Assembly (NCBI GenBank): GCA_020832465.1
Contig: JAFIER010000119.1
Coordinates: forward strand, 1-64,000
DNA length: 64,000 nucleotides
Direction: 5' to 3'
Source: Bernardetiaceae bacterium
Lineage (GTDB): Bacteria > Bacteroidota > Bacteroidia > Cytophagales > Bernardetiaceae
Shown here: piece after piece, positions 1 through 8,102 of the stretch
Numbering within the stretch: position 1 is the first letter of the stretch
How the letters are laid out: each line of letters opens with the position of its first letter
The notes under the pieces: generated by a model
The model's input: only the letters and a program-made list of their open reading frames with translations
Told to the model about the DNA's origin: nothing
Databases searched by the model: none
Program-made: the position numbers and the translations under genes

Positions 1-312
1 AAACTGCTGATGCTCATCTTTCACCACCACACGCTGATAAACCTCTCGTAAATCTATACCACGCTCTTGGAAAAACTCCAAAACTCGTGGACTTATCTGC
101 TCCTCCGCAAAACGACCAAGCGTATCCGTAATCTCGCCTACCTGACGTGATACGTTTTTTATAAATTTGCGTAACTCGTCAAATTTCTTATCCATTGCCT
201 TATTGGAGGCTTCGAATTTCCTATTTAACTCTTTATTAGAAGCCTCAAATTTTTTGTCTGTTTCGGCAAATAAATCTAAAATCTGCTCGTATGTCCAAGG
301 TTGTTTTTCCAT
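1..312 (-). CDS. Partial coiled-coil protein, DUF3782/PD-(D/E)XK-like, N-terminus only
   Basis: The reading frame starts at an ATG on the minus strand (codon 310-312) and stays open for 104 codons to the window edge, so the C-terminus is missing. The visible part begins MEKQPWTYEQILDLFAETDK and continues with a charged heptad-like segment containing two near-identical units (KFEASNKELNRKFEASNKAM). It then runs into a stretch that includes GRFAEEQISPRVLEFFQERG. This arrangement, an N-terminal coiled coil followed by a GxFxE segment leading to a nuclease-like core, is familiar from DUF3782-type proteins of Bacteroidota and Cyanobacteria. The family call is from memory and the catalytic part is outside the window. 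It lies 62 bases downstream of the 287-residue membrane protein and may be the last gene of that operon or a separate unit. Confidence 0.6.
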   Translation of the reverse strand, partial: MEKQPWTYEQILDLFAETDKKFEASNKELNRKFEASNKAMDKKFDELRKFIKNVSRQVGEITDTLGRFAEEQISPRVLEFFQERGIDLREVYQRVVVKDEHQQF

Positions 313-374
313 GATTTTGATGTTTTTATTAGTTCTGTTTTTTTATAAAACAACAATCCTTTGGGAAAAGTGCG

Positions 375-1238
375 CTACCATCGCTGTTGTCGTTTTCGCT
401 CTTGCCTTTGGTCCACCCATTGCCTTCGCTGCTCTTCAATTTCGTTAAAATATTTTTCGTAGTAGCTGTAGGTTCTCAATCTTGTAGCATTTGTATTTTT
501 ATACATCACGACTTCTACCCAATTTATTCTATCCCAATTGAGTTTCCCTTCTCTATTCAAGGGTAAGAGTCTATCGACTTCACGTCCGAGATTACGATGC
601 GCTAGCAGGTGTCGGACTGCTTGGTTGATCTTATTTTGTACGAACCTATTATCCATAATATACTGCGCTGTTTGATAATCCTTTACCTTACTTTCCAAAT
701 CAGCAGATCGTGTTTGGTCATATTTTTGTCTTTTTGTATAATTATCTATTTCGTTGCATATTGCGATAGCATCTTTATAGACCTTCAATATATCCTGAAT
801 AGCTTTTACTTTATCATCAGCTTCTGTTTGAAGGGTTTGCAATTCGTTTTCTATGGCTTGCAAATGACTCAACTGCTCGCCATTTTTCAGAAAGCTAATT
901 GCCGTATCGTTAAGTTGGACAAAATATTGACTTACAAGCAGGTTTCTCAAGTCTATAGCTTGCTCTTCGGTTATAAGAGGTGTGGGTGTAGCTGCAAGAT
1001 ACTTATCAATATTTTCATTGATGAGTCTGTAATCAAATCTTTCCCACTTTTTTTTCTCGAGCGCACTTATATCTTCTCTAAGTTTGAGGTAGCTTGGATT
1101 TGAGTCGTCAGGTGTGGTTCGGAGTGCGGTTCCTTCTTTTCCTATAAATATTTGTGAAATAAAAATAACCGTGCCTACTATCGTAAGTACGATAACAAGC
1201 ATCAATATTGGATTGCTAAGTATTTTTTTGATTTGCAT
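375..1238 (-). CDS. Single-pass membrane protein with helical extracytoplasmic domain (Srf-like cluster)
   Basis: This 287-residue protein is not a family I can name. Residues about 11-32 form one transmembrane helix (PILMLVIVLTIVGTVIFISQ), with a short lysine-containing cytoplasmic start that predicts N-in topology. The rest (about 35-287) is predicted helical and charged, with a strongly basic C-terminus rich in R, Q and K. It resembles in plan the larger upstream neighbour (1288-2922), which also has a TM helix followed by a helical domain and a basic tail ending in consecutive arginines. The two could be distant paralogues. It is the last well-supported gene of a co-directional cluster that includes a GTPase, a subtilase and SrfB/SrfC-like proteins, with 49 bases separating it from the preceding gene. 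A structural or scaffolding role at the membrane is an inference only. Confidence 0.7.
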   Translation of the reverse strand: MQIKKILSNPILMLVIVLTIVGTVIFISQIFIGKEGTALRTTPDDSNPSYLKLREDISALEKKKWERFDYRLINENIDKYLAATPTPLITEEQAIDLRNLLVSQYFVQLNDTAISFLKNGEQLSHLQAIENELQTLQTEADDKVKAIQDILKVYKDAIAICNEIDNYTKRQKYDQTRSADLESKVKDYQTAQYIMDNRFVQNKINQAVRHLLAHRNLGREVDRLLPLNREGKLNWDRINWVEVVMYKNTNATRLRTYSYYEKYFNEIEEQRRQWVDQRQERKRQQRW

Positions 1239-1287
1239 TTAAAACTATATTTTGAGGTTTTTGAATATGACTATTTAAATTCAAAGT

Positions 1288-2922
1288 TTAGCGATTGCTT
1301 CGGTTTTGCAAAAAACGCTCTACTTCTTGTCTTCTCTTCGGTGTACGCGTACGCTTTGTCCATTCTACCATTTTATCATAACTTCCTTGTGAAGCTATTG
1401 CCGAGACGATATCACGATATAATACAAGTTCGTATTTTTGATTTTCATTCAAAAAATTATAATTCTCTTGTTTCCAGAGGTTATCAAATTCTGCTACAAT
1501 AGCATTTCCTTTTGTGTGTAAGGAATCTCCAGCAATAATTCTATTGGCTTTAAAAACCAGTTCGGCTATATTTGTAAATGCCTTGATTTGGGCTGTTCTT
1601 GTGCTATCGAGCTGTATCTGCCTTCCTAAGGAATCTAATTTTCTTAGATGTGCCTTATCAAAATCAGTCTGCACGAGAAATGAATCAATTTCGGTAGTAA
1701 GTTTGCGCGCATATACTTTTTGAGTTTGTTCGCTCCAAGTCTTTATTTTACCATCTATACTCTCGATGATGGCTTCTTGTGATATACGCCCGGCTTTTTT
1801 AGCAGCCTCAAACTCTGCTGCTTTCTGTGCAAAAAGTATTTGTACTTGTTGATATGTTTCAGGATTCCAAGGCTCTTTAGGATTTATAATTAGCCTTGCG
1901 GCTGAGTCAAGACTCTCCTCTAATGCACGATAATCATAAGGCTCGAGGGTTTTTTCGGTGTTTTTAAGTCCAAAAATAAGGCCTATTACGACCACAATCA
2001 CGATTACAATAGCAAGCACAATAAAAATAGGCTTAGGAGTTTTAGCCTTTGGTGGCTCGGTATTTTCATTGTTATTTACTTCTGTATTATTTTTTTGTTT
2101 TTTTTTGTTAGAATCTTTGTGTTGTTGTTGTTTATTTGTTTTTGCATTGTCACTGACAAGCGATTCCTTCTTGTCGTTTGAAGTTGCTTCCTGTACTTCT
2201 TTTTGTAAGGTTGTTTTTTTCTCTTTGTCTTGTATTTTTAGCTCTTTTTCTTTTTGCACAACGGCAGTAAATCTCGAGGGTATGGGCAATACAGGTAAAC
2301 TCGAATCTATATCTTGCACCTCGTTAGGTAAAATAAAAATTTGGCGAAAAGCCTGAAGCTCTTTGCTCTTGTAGTTTTTAAATAACATCTCAACCTCCTG
2401 CTCATTTTGAAACTTTATCGTACAGCCTTTATTTTGAGGTTTTTCAAGAAGGTCGTAATTTTGTGGTATAAGGCTATACGTCTCTCTCTCTACAAGTTCT
2501 TTGATAATGGCGTGATTAATAGGCTCTTTCGCATCTTCTTTAATGCGATTAATTTGTGGCGAGTTTTTAATATTTTCATCAAAGTACTTATCAGATAGTT
2601 CTTGTAAGAGTTCCCTTATGCTTGTCGTTTCGGGCATAGCTTTGCCATGCGGCAGCAGGACAGATATAGCATAATAGCCTAAACGCCCTGCCCAGTCATA
2701 AATACTGCGATATATCGTAAAGCTACGATAAGTCTCGGCATTTTCGATACCATAAAATGTGAGCATTGTGCGCACAAACTGCACTGGGGTACGCACGTCA
2801 GTCAGTTTTTCATTGACTTCCTCGTTTTCCTCTGCAATGCCTTCAAAAAAAAAGACTTTTTTGCCACGCTTTGTTCCCCAAACCACCCAAGCGGGATAGG
2901 TATAATGACTTTGAAAATTCAT
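1288..2922 (-). CDS. Membrane protein, cytoplasmic N-domain plus TM plus helical domain (Srf-like cluster)
   Basis: This 544-residue protein has three visible parts. Residues about 1-215 form a globular domain with the aromatic segment YPAWVVWGTKRGKKVFFFEG near the start. Residues about 225-298 are a low-complexity K/E/N/Q linker. Residues about 299-321 form one strong TM helix rich in I and V (FIVLAIVIVIVVVIGLIFGL). The remaining 220 residues are predicted helical and charged, ending in a basic tail. Lys-rich sequence before the TM helix predicts that the N-domain is cytoplasmic and the C-domain extracytoplasmic. I do not recognise the N-domain. Its position immediately downstream (60 bases) of a TRAFAC-type GTPase suggests it could be a GTPase partner that passes a signal across the membrane, which is inference. 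The start is the ATG at 2920-2922; there is no competing upstream ATG. Confidence 0.72.
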   Translation of the reverse strand: MNFQSHYTYPAWVVWGTKRGKKVFFFEGIAEENEEVNEKLTDVRTPVQFVRTMLTFYGIENAETYRSFTIYRSIYDWAGRLGYYAISVLLPHGKAMPETTSIRELLQELSDKYFDENIKNSPQINRIKEDAKEPINHAIIKELVERETYSLIPQNYDLLEKPQNKGCTIKFQNEQEVEMLFKNYKSKELQAFRQIFILPNEVQDIDSSLPVLPIPSRFTAVVQKEKELKIQDKEKKTTLQKEVQEATSNDKKESLVSDNAKTNKQQQHKDSNKKKQKNNTEVNNNENTEPPKAKTPKPIFIVLAIVIVIVVVIGLIFGLKNTEKTLEPYDYRALEESLDSAARLIINPKEPWNPETYQQVQILFAQKAAEFEAAKKAGRISQEAIIESIDGKIKTWSEQTQKVYARKLTTEIDSFLVQTDFDKAHLRKLDSLGRQIQLDSTRTAQIKAFTNIAELVFKANRIIAGDSLHTKGNAIVAEFDNLWKQENYNFLNENQKYELVLYRDIVSAIASQGSYDKMVEWTKRTRTPKRRQEVERFLQNRSNR

Positions 2923-2982
2923 AATAATTAGGCTAAGGTTTTATAAGCTACAACCAAAAATAACTATGGAAATAATAGAATA

Positions 2983-4284
2983 TTATTTAAAAAGTTTGTT
3001 GAACCAACCTGGCTTTTTAGGTTCTTGCTGAATGGGCGAGAACTGGCAGAGCAACTCAAAAATACGCTTAGAATCAGCTTCATTATAGTCATAGCTATGT
3101 GCGTGATGAAATTTCCCTAAGCTAAAACGATAAATATAGTAATTAAGACCATATTTTTCCTTAAAGTCACGGCAAAGGCGAATTAAGCTCATGTAACGTT
3201 TTTGCAAAAAATCTTTGGCAGCTTCTTCACTTTGATCTGGAGATTTATCCCACTTAGTAAGTATAAGTACTAAGCACTCTAAGTTTTGAATCATACCATT
3301 TTCTTCTAAAAATTTCAAGATAAAATCAAACTGTGTGCGCTGTGATACGTCATTGCTAAAAGTAAGTCCGTAGTCTATCGCTAAAAATACAATTTTTCGG
3401 TTAGGATTCTCAAAAAAATAACTCTTGAGCTTCACCGGCACCTCGTCTATAGTTTTCAAATGACAGCCCTCAAAGACTTCACCACTCATTTCTATAAATG
3501 TCAATGGGTGCTTATCCCCATCGTCATCAATCAAATCGCAAGCCATATACTGAATATGATCTACAGAAGTTGGCGGAGGTACTAAGCCTCTTCCTACAGC
3601 ATCAATCAAAGTATTGGCATATTGATACCCGGTTCTGTTCTCGATATGATGCTGAATGCGACCAATAGAATCAGCATAATGAAGCAGCCCCGCCATAAAA
3701 CAAGACTTACCCGAGCTCGCCACGCCCAATACAAATACATCAACACGGTTTTCCTTAAGAGGTGGCACGTTATCCCAATCACCAAAAGGAACTTTTACAA
3801 CTTCTGGAAAAAGTCGTCTTTTGCGTTCGCTACTAATCAGCTGTTTTTCAAGCAACTCATCAGCAGTAAACAAGCCCTCAAAAACATAATTTCTAATATC
3901 TTCATCAGAGGATAAATTTTTTCTAATCTTATCCTCTATAGCAGCCCGCCGCTCTTCCCTTGTAGGCTCTTTGGGTGGGGGCGGTATTTCTACCTGTATA
4001 TTAGGCTCCTCTACCACATCCTCCACTGTTATATCAGGAGGTGTTGGTATTGGTGTTGGTATTGGAGGTGGTGTAGGCTCTTTTATAGGCTCTTCTGGCT
4101 TTGTGTCCAATACAGTTTCGTAAAGGGCATCATACTGCTCTTGTGTAATAATATTTTCACGAATAAGTTCCTGCGCATCGAGCTTGCCACTCTCGAGCAC
4201 TTCTTTAAGAATCTCACCTTTTATTTTTCCACGCTTAATACGATTTTTATATGCTGCGGCGACGTTTCCTGTAAGTTTAGCCAT
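2983..4284 (-). CDS. TRAFAC-type GTPase with duplicated N-terminal helical motif
   Basis: This 433-residue protein has a C-terminal GTPase core. It carries a P-loop GVASSGKS at residues 187-194, a Walker-B/G3-like element FIEMSGE around 263-269 and a G4-like TKWD at 343-346, which stands in for the usual NKxD. Such signatures are typical of TRAFAC-class double-GTPase or conflict-system GTPases. The N-terminal half contains two similar helical motifs of about 33 residues: one near 23-55 (pattern EILKEVLESGKLDAQELI) and one near 128-159 (pattern EDIRNYVFEGLFTADELL). They are separated by a Pro-rich hinge (about 63-108) full of PTP and PPP repeats. No TM helix is present, so it is probably cytoplasmic and membrane-recruited. 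It sits between two membrane-protein genes in the Srf-like cluster and probably acts as their switch. The biochemical partner is unknown. Confidence 0.82.
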   Translation of the reverse strand: MAKLTGNVAAAYKNRIKRGKIKGEILKEVLESGKLDAQELIRENIITQEQYDALYETVLDTKPEEPIKEPTPPPIPTPIPTPPDITVEDVVEEPNIQVEIPPPPKEPTREERRAAIEDKIRKNLSSDEDIRNYVFEGLFTADELLEKQLISSERKRRLFPEVVKVPFGDWDNVPPLKENRVDVFVLGVASSGKSCFMAGLLHYADSIGRIQHHIENRTGYQYANTLIDAVGRGLVPPPTSVDHIQYMACDLIDDDGDKHPLTFIEMSGEVFEGCHLKTIDEVPVKLKSYFFENPNRKIVFLAIDYGLTFSNDVSQRTQFDFILKFLEENGMIQNLECLVLILTKWDKSPDQSEEAAKDFLQKRYMSLIRLCRDFKEKYGLNYYIYRFSLGKFHHAHSYDYNEADSKRIFELLCQFSPIQQEPKKPGWFNKLFK

Positions 4285-4334
4285 GTTTTACTTAGGTTTA
4301 TTATATTTTTGCTTTATTTTAAAAGTTGAACTGC

Positions 4335-5366
4335 TTAGAGGTCAATATTGCCTTCTAATGTTTCCTGCTTGCCTGCTTTACGAATTAAGCCTCCATAGTT
4401 TGCTCTATCTGCAAAGATATATGGCATCAATATGCATGCATGCAACAAAGTCAAAAGGAGCATTATAGCCACAATCTTGATTATAGAAGCCTGCGCAAAC
4501 GACACACTAATAGCATCTAACTGTATCGGTACATCAGAAGTACCTTGATAAGAGAAATTTGGAATGCGCTGTTTCATGCTATTGCGCATTTTTTGTTGTA
4601 TCTCATCAGTTTGGCTATAGTAATAACTAATTTTGAGTCTGTTCCAGTTCGTAAATACGGGCATAGCTTCAGTAAAAAAGTCATTAAACTCGTTGGTTAG
4701 GTCTCCGAGGTTATGATTAGCTTTTATTGTTGCTGCACGTTCGTCTCTGACACGCTCGATTTGCTTTTTGAGCATTTCTTTGGTGCGGGGGTCATTCGGA
4801 TTTCGCTCATAACGAGCAAAATCAATACTTTCAGTTTGTAATAATCGTGTGAGTAATGTACGCGGGCGAGCTATTTCATAACGCACGGTTACGAAATAGC
4901 TATTTAGTGTAGCATCTACCGAGTCTTTAAAACTATTAACGGCACGCTCTGAGCTTCGTCTATACTCGTTTTTCATCGTTTGTAAGTCATTGAGTTTGTC
5001 TATGGCTTGCTGCTTGAGTGCATCTTTACGGCTAAACTCAATATCTACAAAATGAAAACAAATCGGAAAAATCAAACTAAAAATAACCGCATAAGCAGCA
5101 AGCATGACGTACTCAGGCTTTTTGTTTTCATGCCCTCGGGGCTTGGTTTTGTATTTTACCAAAAAATAAGCCAATGCCATCAAAGCGACAAGTATAATTA
5201 GGCTCAGGAATGTCGCTATAGGAATATTTCCACGAAGTGCATAAATAAGCCCCATAAAAGAAAAAACTGTGGCAAAAGTAAGTCCGATGTACATAAATAT
5301 GCTTGGAACTATGCCCATCAAGACTTGCTGCTCTGACTTATTATTTTTGTTTTGTTTTGTTGTCAT
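4335..5366 (-). CDS. Four-TM membrane protein of the Srf-like cluster
   Basis: This is a 343-residue integral membrane protein of no recognised family. Three hydrophobic helices lie in the first third (about 18-43, 48-70 and 86-109) and one near the C-terminus (about 296-320). Between TM3 and TM4 is a 185-residue charged helical domain (about 110-290). With a cytoplasmic Lys/Asn-rich N-terminus, this loop would be extracytoplasmic. That matches the helical extracytoplasmic domains of the two downstream single-TM proteins, so the three may form one membrane complex; this is inference. The gene starts 13 bases downstream of the subtilase stop and ends 50 bases before the GTPase start, which supports co-transcription and probably coordinated translation with the subtilase. 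Confidence 0.72.
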   Translation of the reverse strand: MTTKQNKNNKSEQQVLMGIVPSIFMYIGLTFATVFSFMGLIYALRGNIPIATFLSLIILVALMALAYFLVKYKTKPRGHENKKPEYVMLAAYAVIFSLIFPICFHFVDIEFSRKDALKQQAIDKLNDLQTMKNEYRRSSERAVNSFKDSVDATLNSYFVTVRYEIARPRTLLTRLLQTESIDFARYERNPNDPRTKEMLKKQIERVRDERAATIKANHNLGDLTNEFNDFFTEAMPVFTNWNRLKISYYYSQTDEIQQKMRNSMKQRIPNFSYQGTSDVPIQLDAISVSFAQASIIKIVAIMLLLTLLHACILMPYIFADRANYGGLIRKAGKQETLEGNIDL

Positions 5367-5379
5367 ATTACTTGTTTGA

Positions 5380-7896
5380 TTATTTGATTTTAACTAAGCT
5401 AAACTCGAATTGATTAGACGCATCGTTTTTATTCTCGGCATGGCACTTCGCTCTACCACTTGCATCGGGTTTGCATTCAAAAATATAAGGATTATAAGTT
5501 TTGTCATTTGTGATGCAACGAGAGTCCTGTGTTTGATTGATATTAAATACGCCTGATGCGAGTCCGAGCGTAAGAGGTCCTTTGCATTCGGTTTGATCAG
5601 GCTCTACAAGTGTAACTTCGCCTCTTCCATCGGCATAAAAATCAAAATAAAGAGTGATGCGCTGCCCTGCAAAATTATGAATTTGCGTAGTGCTTTTCCA
5701 TTTACCTACGGCAAAATCAAAATTATCTTGCTCGTCTGGCGGTATGCGTAAAGTATCTGAATTTCGGTTCTGACGTTCTTCGCAATCTCTTCTGATTCTT
5801 TCTATCTCACGCCAAAGGTCATCGATTCGGTCTTGCAAATCGGGGCAATCTACACGAGGGGCTCGTCCACGATTATTTTCTGCGATACCCATTGCTTTAT
5901 CGAGCTGAATGATATTCCCCATTTGCCTATCAGCAGAATTAACAGGCAGCCCTGTAGTCTGTAAAATTTCTATAATATCTGTTGTAGTAAGCGTTGGGCT
6001 AACGGATTTGAGCAGCGCAATACCACCAGTTACAATAGGTGCTGCCATGCTTGTACCATCTAAAAACCCATAGCTGTTATTGGGCAAGGCATTATAAATT
6101 TGTACACCGGGCGCACTCAAAGTGGAGCGCGAGCCGTAGTTGCTAAAAGCTGCCTTTGTGTTGTCTGGCGCAGTAGCCGAGACTTTGATTGTATGCGAAC
6201 TGCGCTGCATGGGGTCTAAGCCAATAAGTACATTTTGATTGCCACCAGCGAGCACAAAAGTTACGTTATTATCGTGTGCAATTTTAAAAAGTTCGTTCCA
6301 AAATGCTTCTTCTTGGGGATAAGTGCGTGCAATAATTTGCTCCTGCTCAGCAGGTAGCTTTCTCATGACGGATTCGCTTACTGGCATTCCCAAAGACATA
6401 TTTACGACATGAGCGCCGTTGTTGATAGCATAAAGTACCGCATCTATGACGGCGGTAGTGGTCATCATACCATTGCGATTAGCGACTTGAATAGGCATAA
6501 AAAGACAGTTAGGTGCAATACCAGATACACCTACGGAATTGTTTGCCCAAGCAATAGCAGTGGAGGCGACGTGCGTACCGTGAAACATGCCTGCGCCAAT
6601 GCCTACGAGTGAGGAGTGTTCAGGGACGTTCCAAGGTTTATAAATTTTACCAGCAAACTCTGGGTGGCTAAGGTCGAAGCCGTCGTCAATAATAGCGACA
6701 ATCAGGCTCGAGTCTCCTTTAGTTGTTTGCCACGCATCAAAAGCCTTTACACGCTCGTGATACCAGTAAAAACGTTCATTACTAAACCCTGCATCGCTGG
6801 GCTTAGAGCTTGTATCAAAAAGTCCTTCATACCAAATTAGCATTTTAAAAGGTTTGAGCCTCTCGGGAATTTCAGTTTTGAGCTCCTCGCGCCTATCAGC
6901 GGGTATGCGCACCTGCAAGCGATAAGTAAGCGTGTCGTAATACAAAATTTTATACACCTTATCAGGGTACTCTTTTTTAAAAAGTTTGGCAAACTCTTCG
7001 ATATTTTTATTTTCTCCTGTGAGTGCAATATTGAGTCTATCAGCCACAATACGGCGTACACTATCTGGCGAATCTACTATATCAGTACTATCAATCGGCA
7101 CAATAATGCCTGACTCTGGGGGCAGAATAGAAGGCGTAAATATACCACTTTTCCAAAGCCACCAACCGCCAGCCATAAGCAAAGGAATCAGCAAAAGCAA
7201 GAGCCATTTTTTATTGAATTTTTTCTTTGACTTAGGCTCATCTTTTGTTTCCTCTTTGTCTGTTTCTGCTTTGGGTTCTTCTTCTTTTTGCGCATTTTTT
7301 GCCTCTTTTTCGTCGTTATTTTGAGTTGTAGGCAAAGGTTGCTCTGTTTTTTTTTCAGTTTGCTCTGTCTCTTGTGGCTGTACTTCTTTGATTGCAATGG
7401 GTGGCGTAGCTTCTACTTTTTTGAGCTTGAGCGGCTGGGGTTTGTTTTTGTATTGAAACCCCCAAGCGGCAAGCACAACTTCATCACCTTCGACAATAAT
7501 ATGCGACTCATCAGGAATCTCAAGGGCTTTGTTGATGAGCTGTCCCCATTTGTTGTCCTCTATATTTTCAGACTCGAGGAGCTCTTGCGAATAATTTAAA
7601 AGTTGATTTAGCTTAGTTTGTAGTACGGCATTAGCTGCTAACTGCTCCTGCTCTGAAAGTGCTGTGAGGGGTCTTGCTTTTTTACTCACAACCTCCGAAC
7701 GCCAAGCTGCTTTTTTTATTCCCCTAAGTGCATCTTCGGGTATGTATGGCTCTGCAAAAAGCGAAGCCACATCATCACCAAGATGACGGCGGAGATAGTT
7801 TTTTAAGCGTGCATATTGTGTATGTACGGATTGCTTCCGCCACACTAAAGACTGGTAGCTATCTAAGCTAACCTCGAGTATTATGCTATTAGCCAT
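5380..7896 (-). CDS. Membrane-anchored subtilisin-family (S8) protease with SrfA-like N-terminal domain
   Basis: This 838-residue protein joins several parts. Residues 1-155 resemble, as I remember the family, the N-terminus of SrfA. They include a W-x-S segment, then an SExEQ helix, then ALEIPDESHIIVEGDEVVLA with AAWGF just after, and a PLxL segment. A charged K/E/Q linker leads to a TM helix at about 231-247 (WLLLLLIPLLMAGGWWLW). Residues about 280-350 look like a propeptide-type ferredoxin fold. The S8 core follows, with catalytic Asp404 (IIDDG), His439 (HGTHVA), oxyanion Asn553 (AGGNQN) and Ser616 (GTSMAAP), so all active residues are present. Residues about 720-838 form a beta-rich, lipocalin-like tail starting near VGKWKS. 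Topology predicts a cytoplasmic SrfA-like domain and an extracytoplasmic protease. It lies just downstream of srfC, separated by a hairpin-rich gap of 206 bases. Confidence 0.88.
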   Translation of the reverse strand: MANSIILEVSLDSYQSLVWRKQSVHTQYARLKNYLRRHLGDDVASLFAEPYIPEDALRGIKKAAWRSEVVSKKARPLTALSEQEQLAANAVLQTKLNQLLNYSQELLESENIEDNKWGQLINKALEIPDESHIIVEGDEVVLAAWGFQYKNKPQPLKLKKVEATPPIAIKEVQPQETEQTEKKTEQPLPTTQNNDEKEAKNAQKEEEPKAETDKEETKDEPKSKKKFNKKWLLLLLIPLLMAGGWWLWKSGIFTPSILPPESGIIVPIDSTDIVDSPDSVRRIVADRLNIALTGENKNIEEFAKLFKKEYPDKVYKILYYDTLTYRLQVRIPADRREELKTEIPERLKPFKMLIWYEGLFDTSSKPSDAGFSNERFYWYHERVKAFDAWQTTKGDSSLIVAIIDDGFDLSHPEFAGKIYKPWNVPEHSSLVGIGAGMFHGTHVASTAIAWANNSVGVSGIAPNCLFMPIQVANRNGMMTTTAVIDAVLYAINNGAHVVNMSLGMPVSESVMRKLPAEQEQIIARTYPQEEAFWNELFKIAHDNNVTFVLAGGNQNVLIGLDPMQRSSHTIKVSATAPDNTKAAFSNYGSRSTLSAPGVQIYNALPNNSYGFLDGTSMAAPIVTGGIALLKSVSPTLTTTDIIEILQTTGLPVNSADRQMGNIIQLDKAMGIAENNRGRAPRVDCPDLQDRIDDLWREIERIRRDCEERQNRNSDTLRIPPDEQDNFDFAVGKWKSTTQIHNFAGQRITLYFDFYADGRGEVTLVEPDQTECKGPLTLGLASGVFNINQTQDSRCITNDKTYNPYIFECKPDASGRAKCHAENKNDASNQFEFSLVKIK

Positions 7897-7961
7897 ATTA
7901 TTCTGGGCTTGAGTTTGTAATTTTAAAAATTGCAGGCCAAAGAGTAAGTTCTGTTCTCATA

Positions 7962-8062
7962 CCATACTACTAAGCAACCAGAGATAACATTTCTATGAGA
8001 AATGTTATCTCTAAGCCCATTATTCCATAGCGGGCTATGGAATAAATGTATAGTAGTATGGT
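7962..8062. repeat. Composite nested palindromic repeat inside the srfC-subtilase gap
   Basis: Three nested features are visible. The outer pair CCATACTACTA (7962-7972) and TAGTAGTATGG (8052-8062) are exact inverted repeats. Inside is a perfect 15-bp-arm hairpin at 7981-8013 (AGAGATAACATTTCT and its complement with a 3-base loop). A second hairpin at 8023-8044 has 10-bp arms (ATTCCATAGC and GCTATGGAAT). Related outer and inner motifs recur at 21629-21701, 57495-57600 and 60060-60235, so this is a dispersed intergenic element. It lies in the only long gap of the Srf-like cluster. It could attenuate or stabilise the polycistronic message, or be a selfish repeat that landed there. Confidence 0.85.
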
Positions 8063-8102
8063 CTGTTCTACCATGCTATGGAGAGCCAGACCATGTGGTA
8101 TG

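Noticed and set aside
1958-2356. 132-codon plus-strand frame opposite the 544-residue membrane protein
   Set aside because: It is the hydrophobic complement of the TM helix and Lys/Gln-rich linker in the real gene on the other strand.
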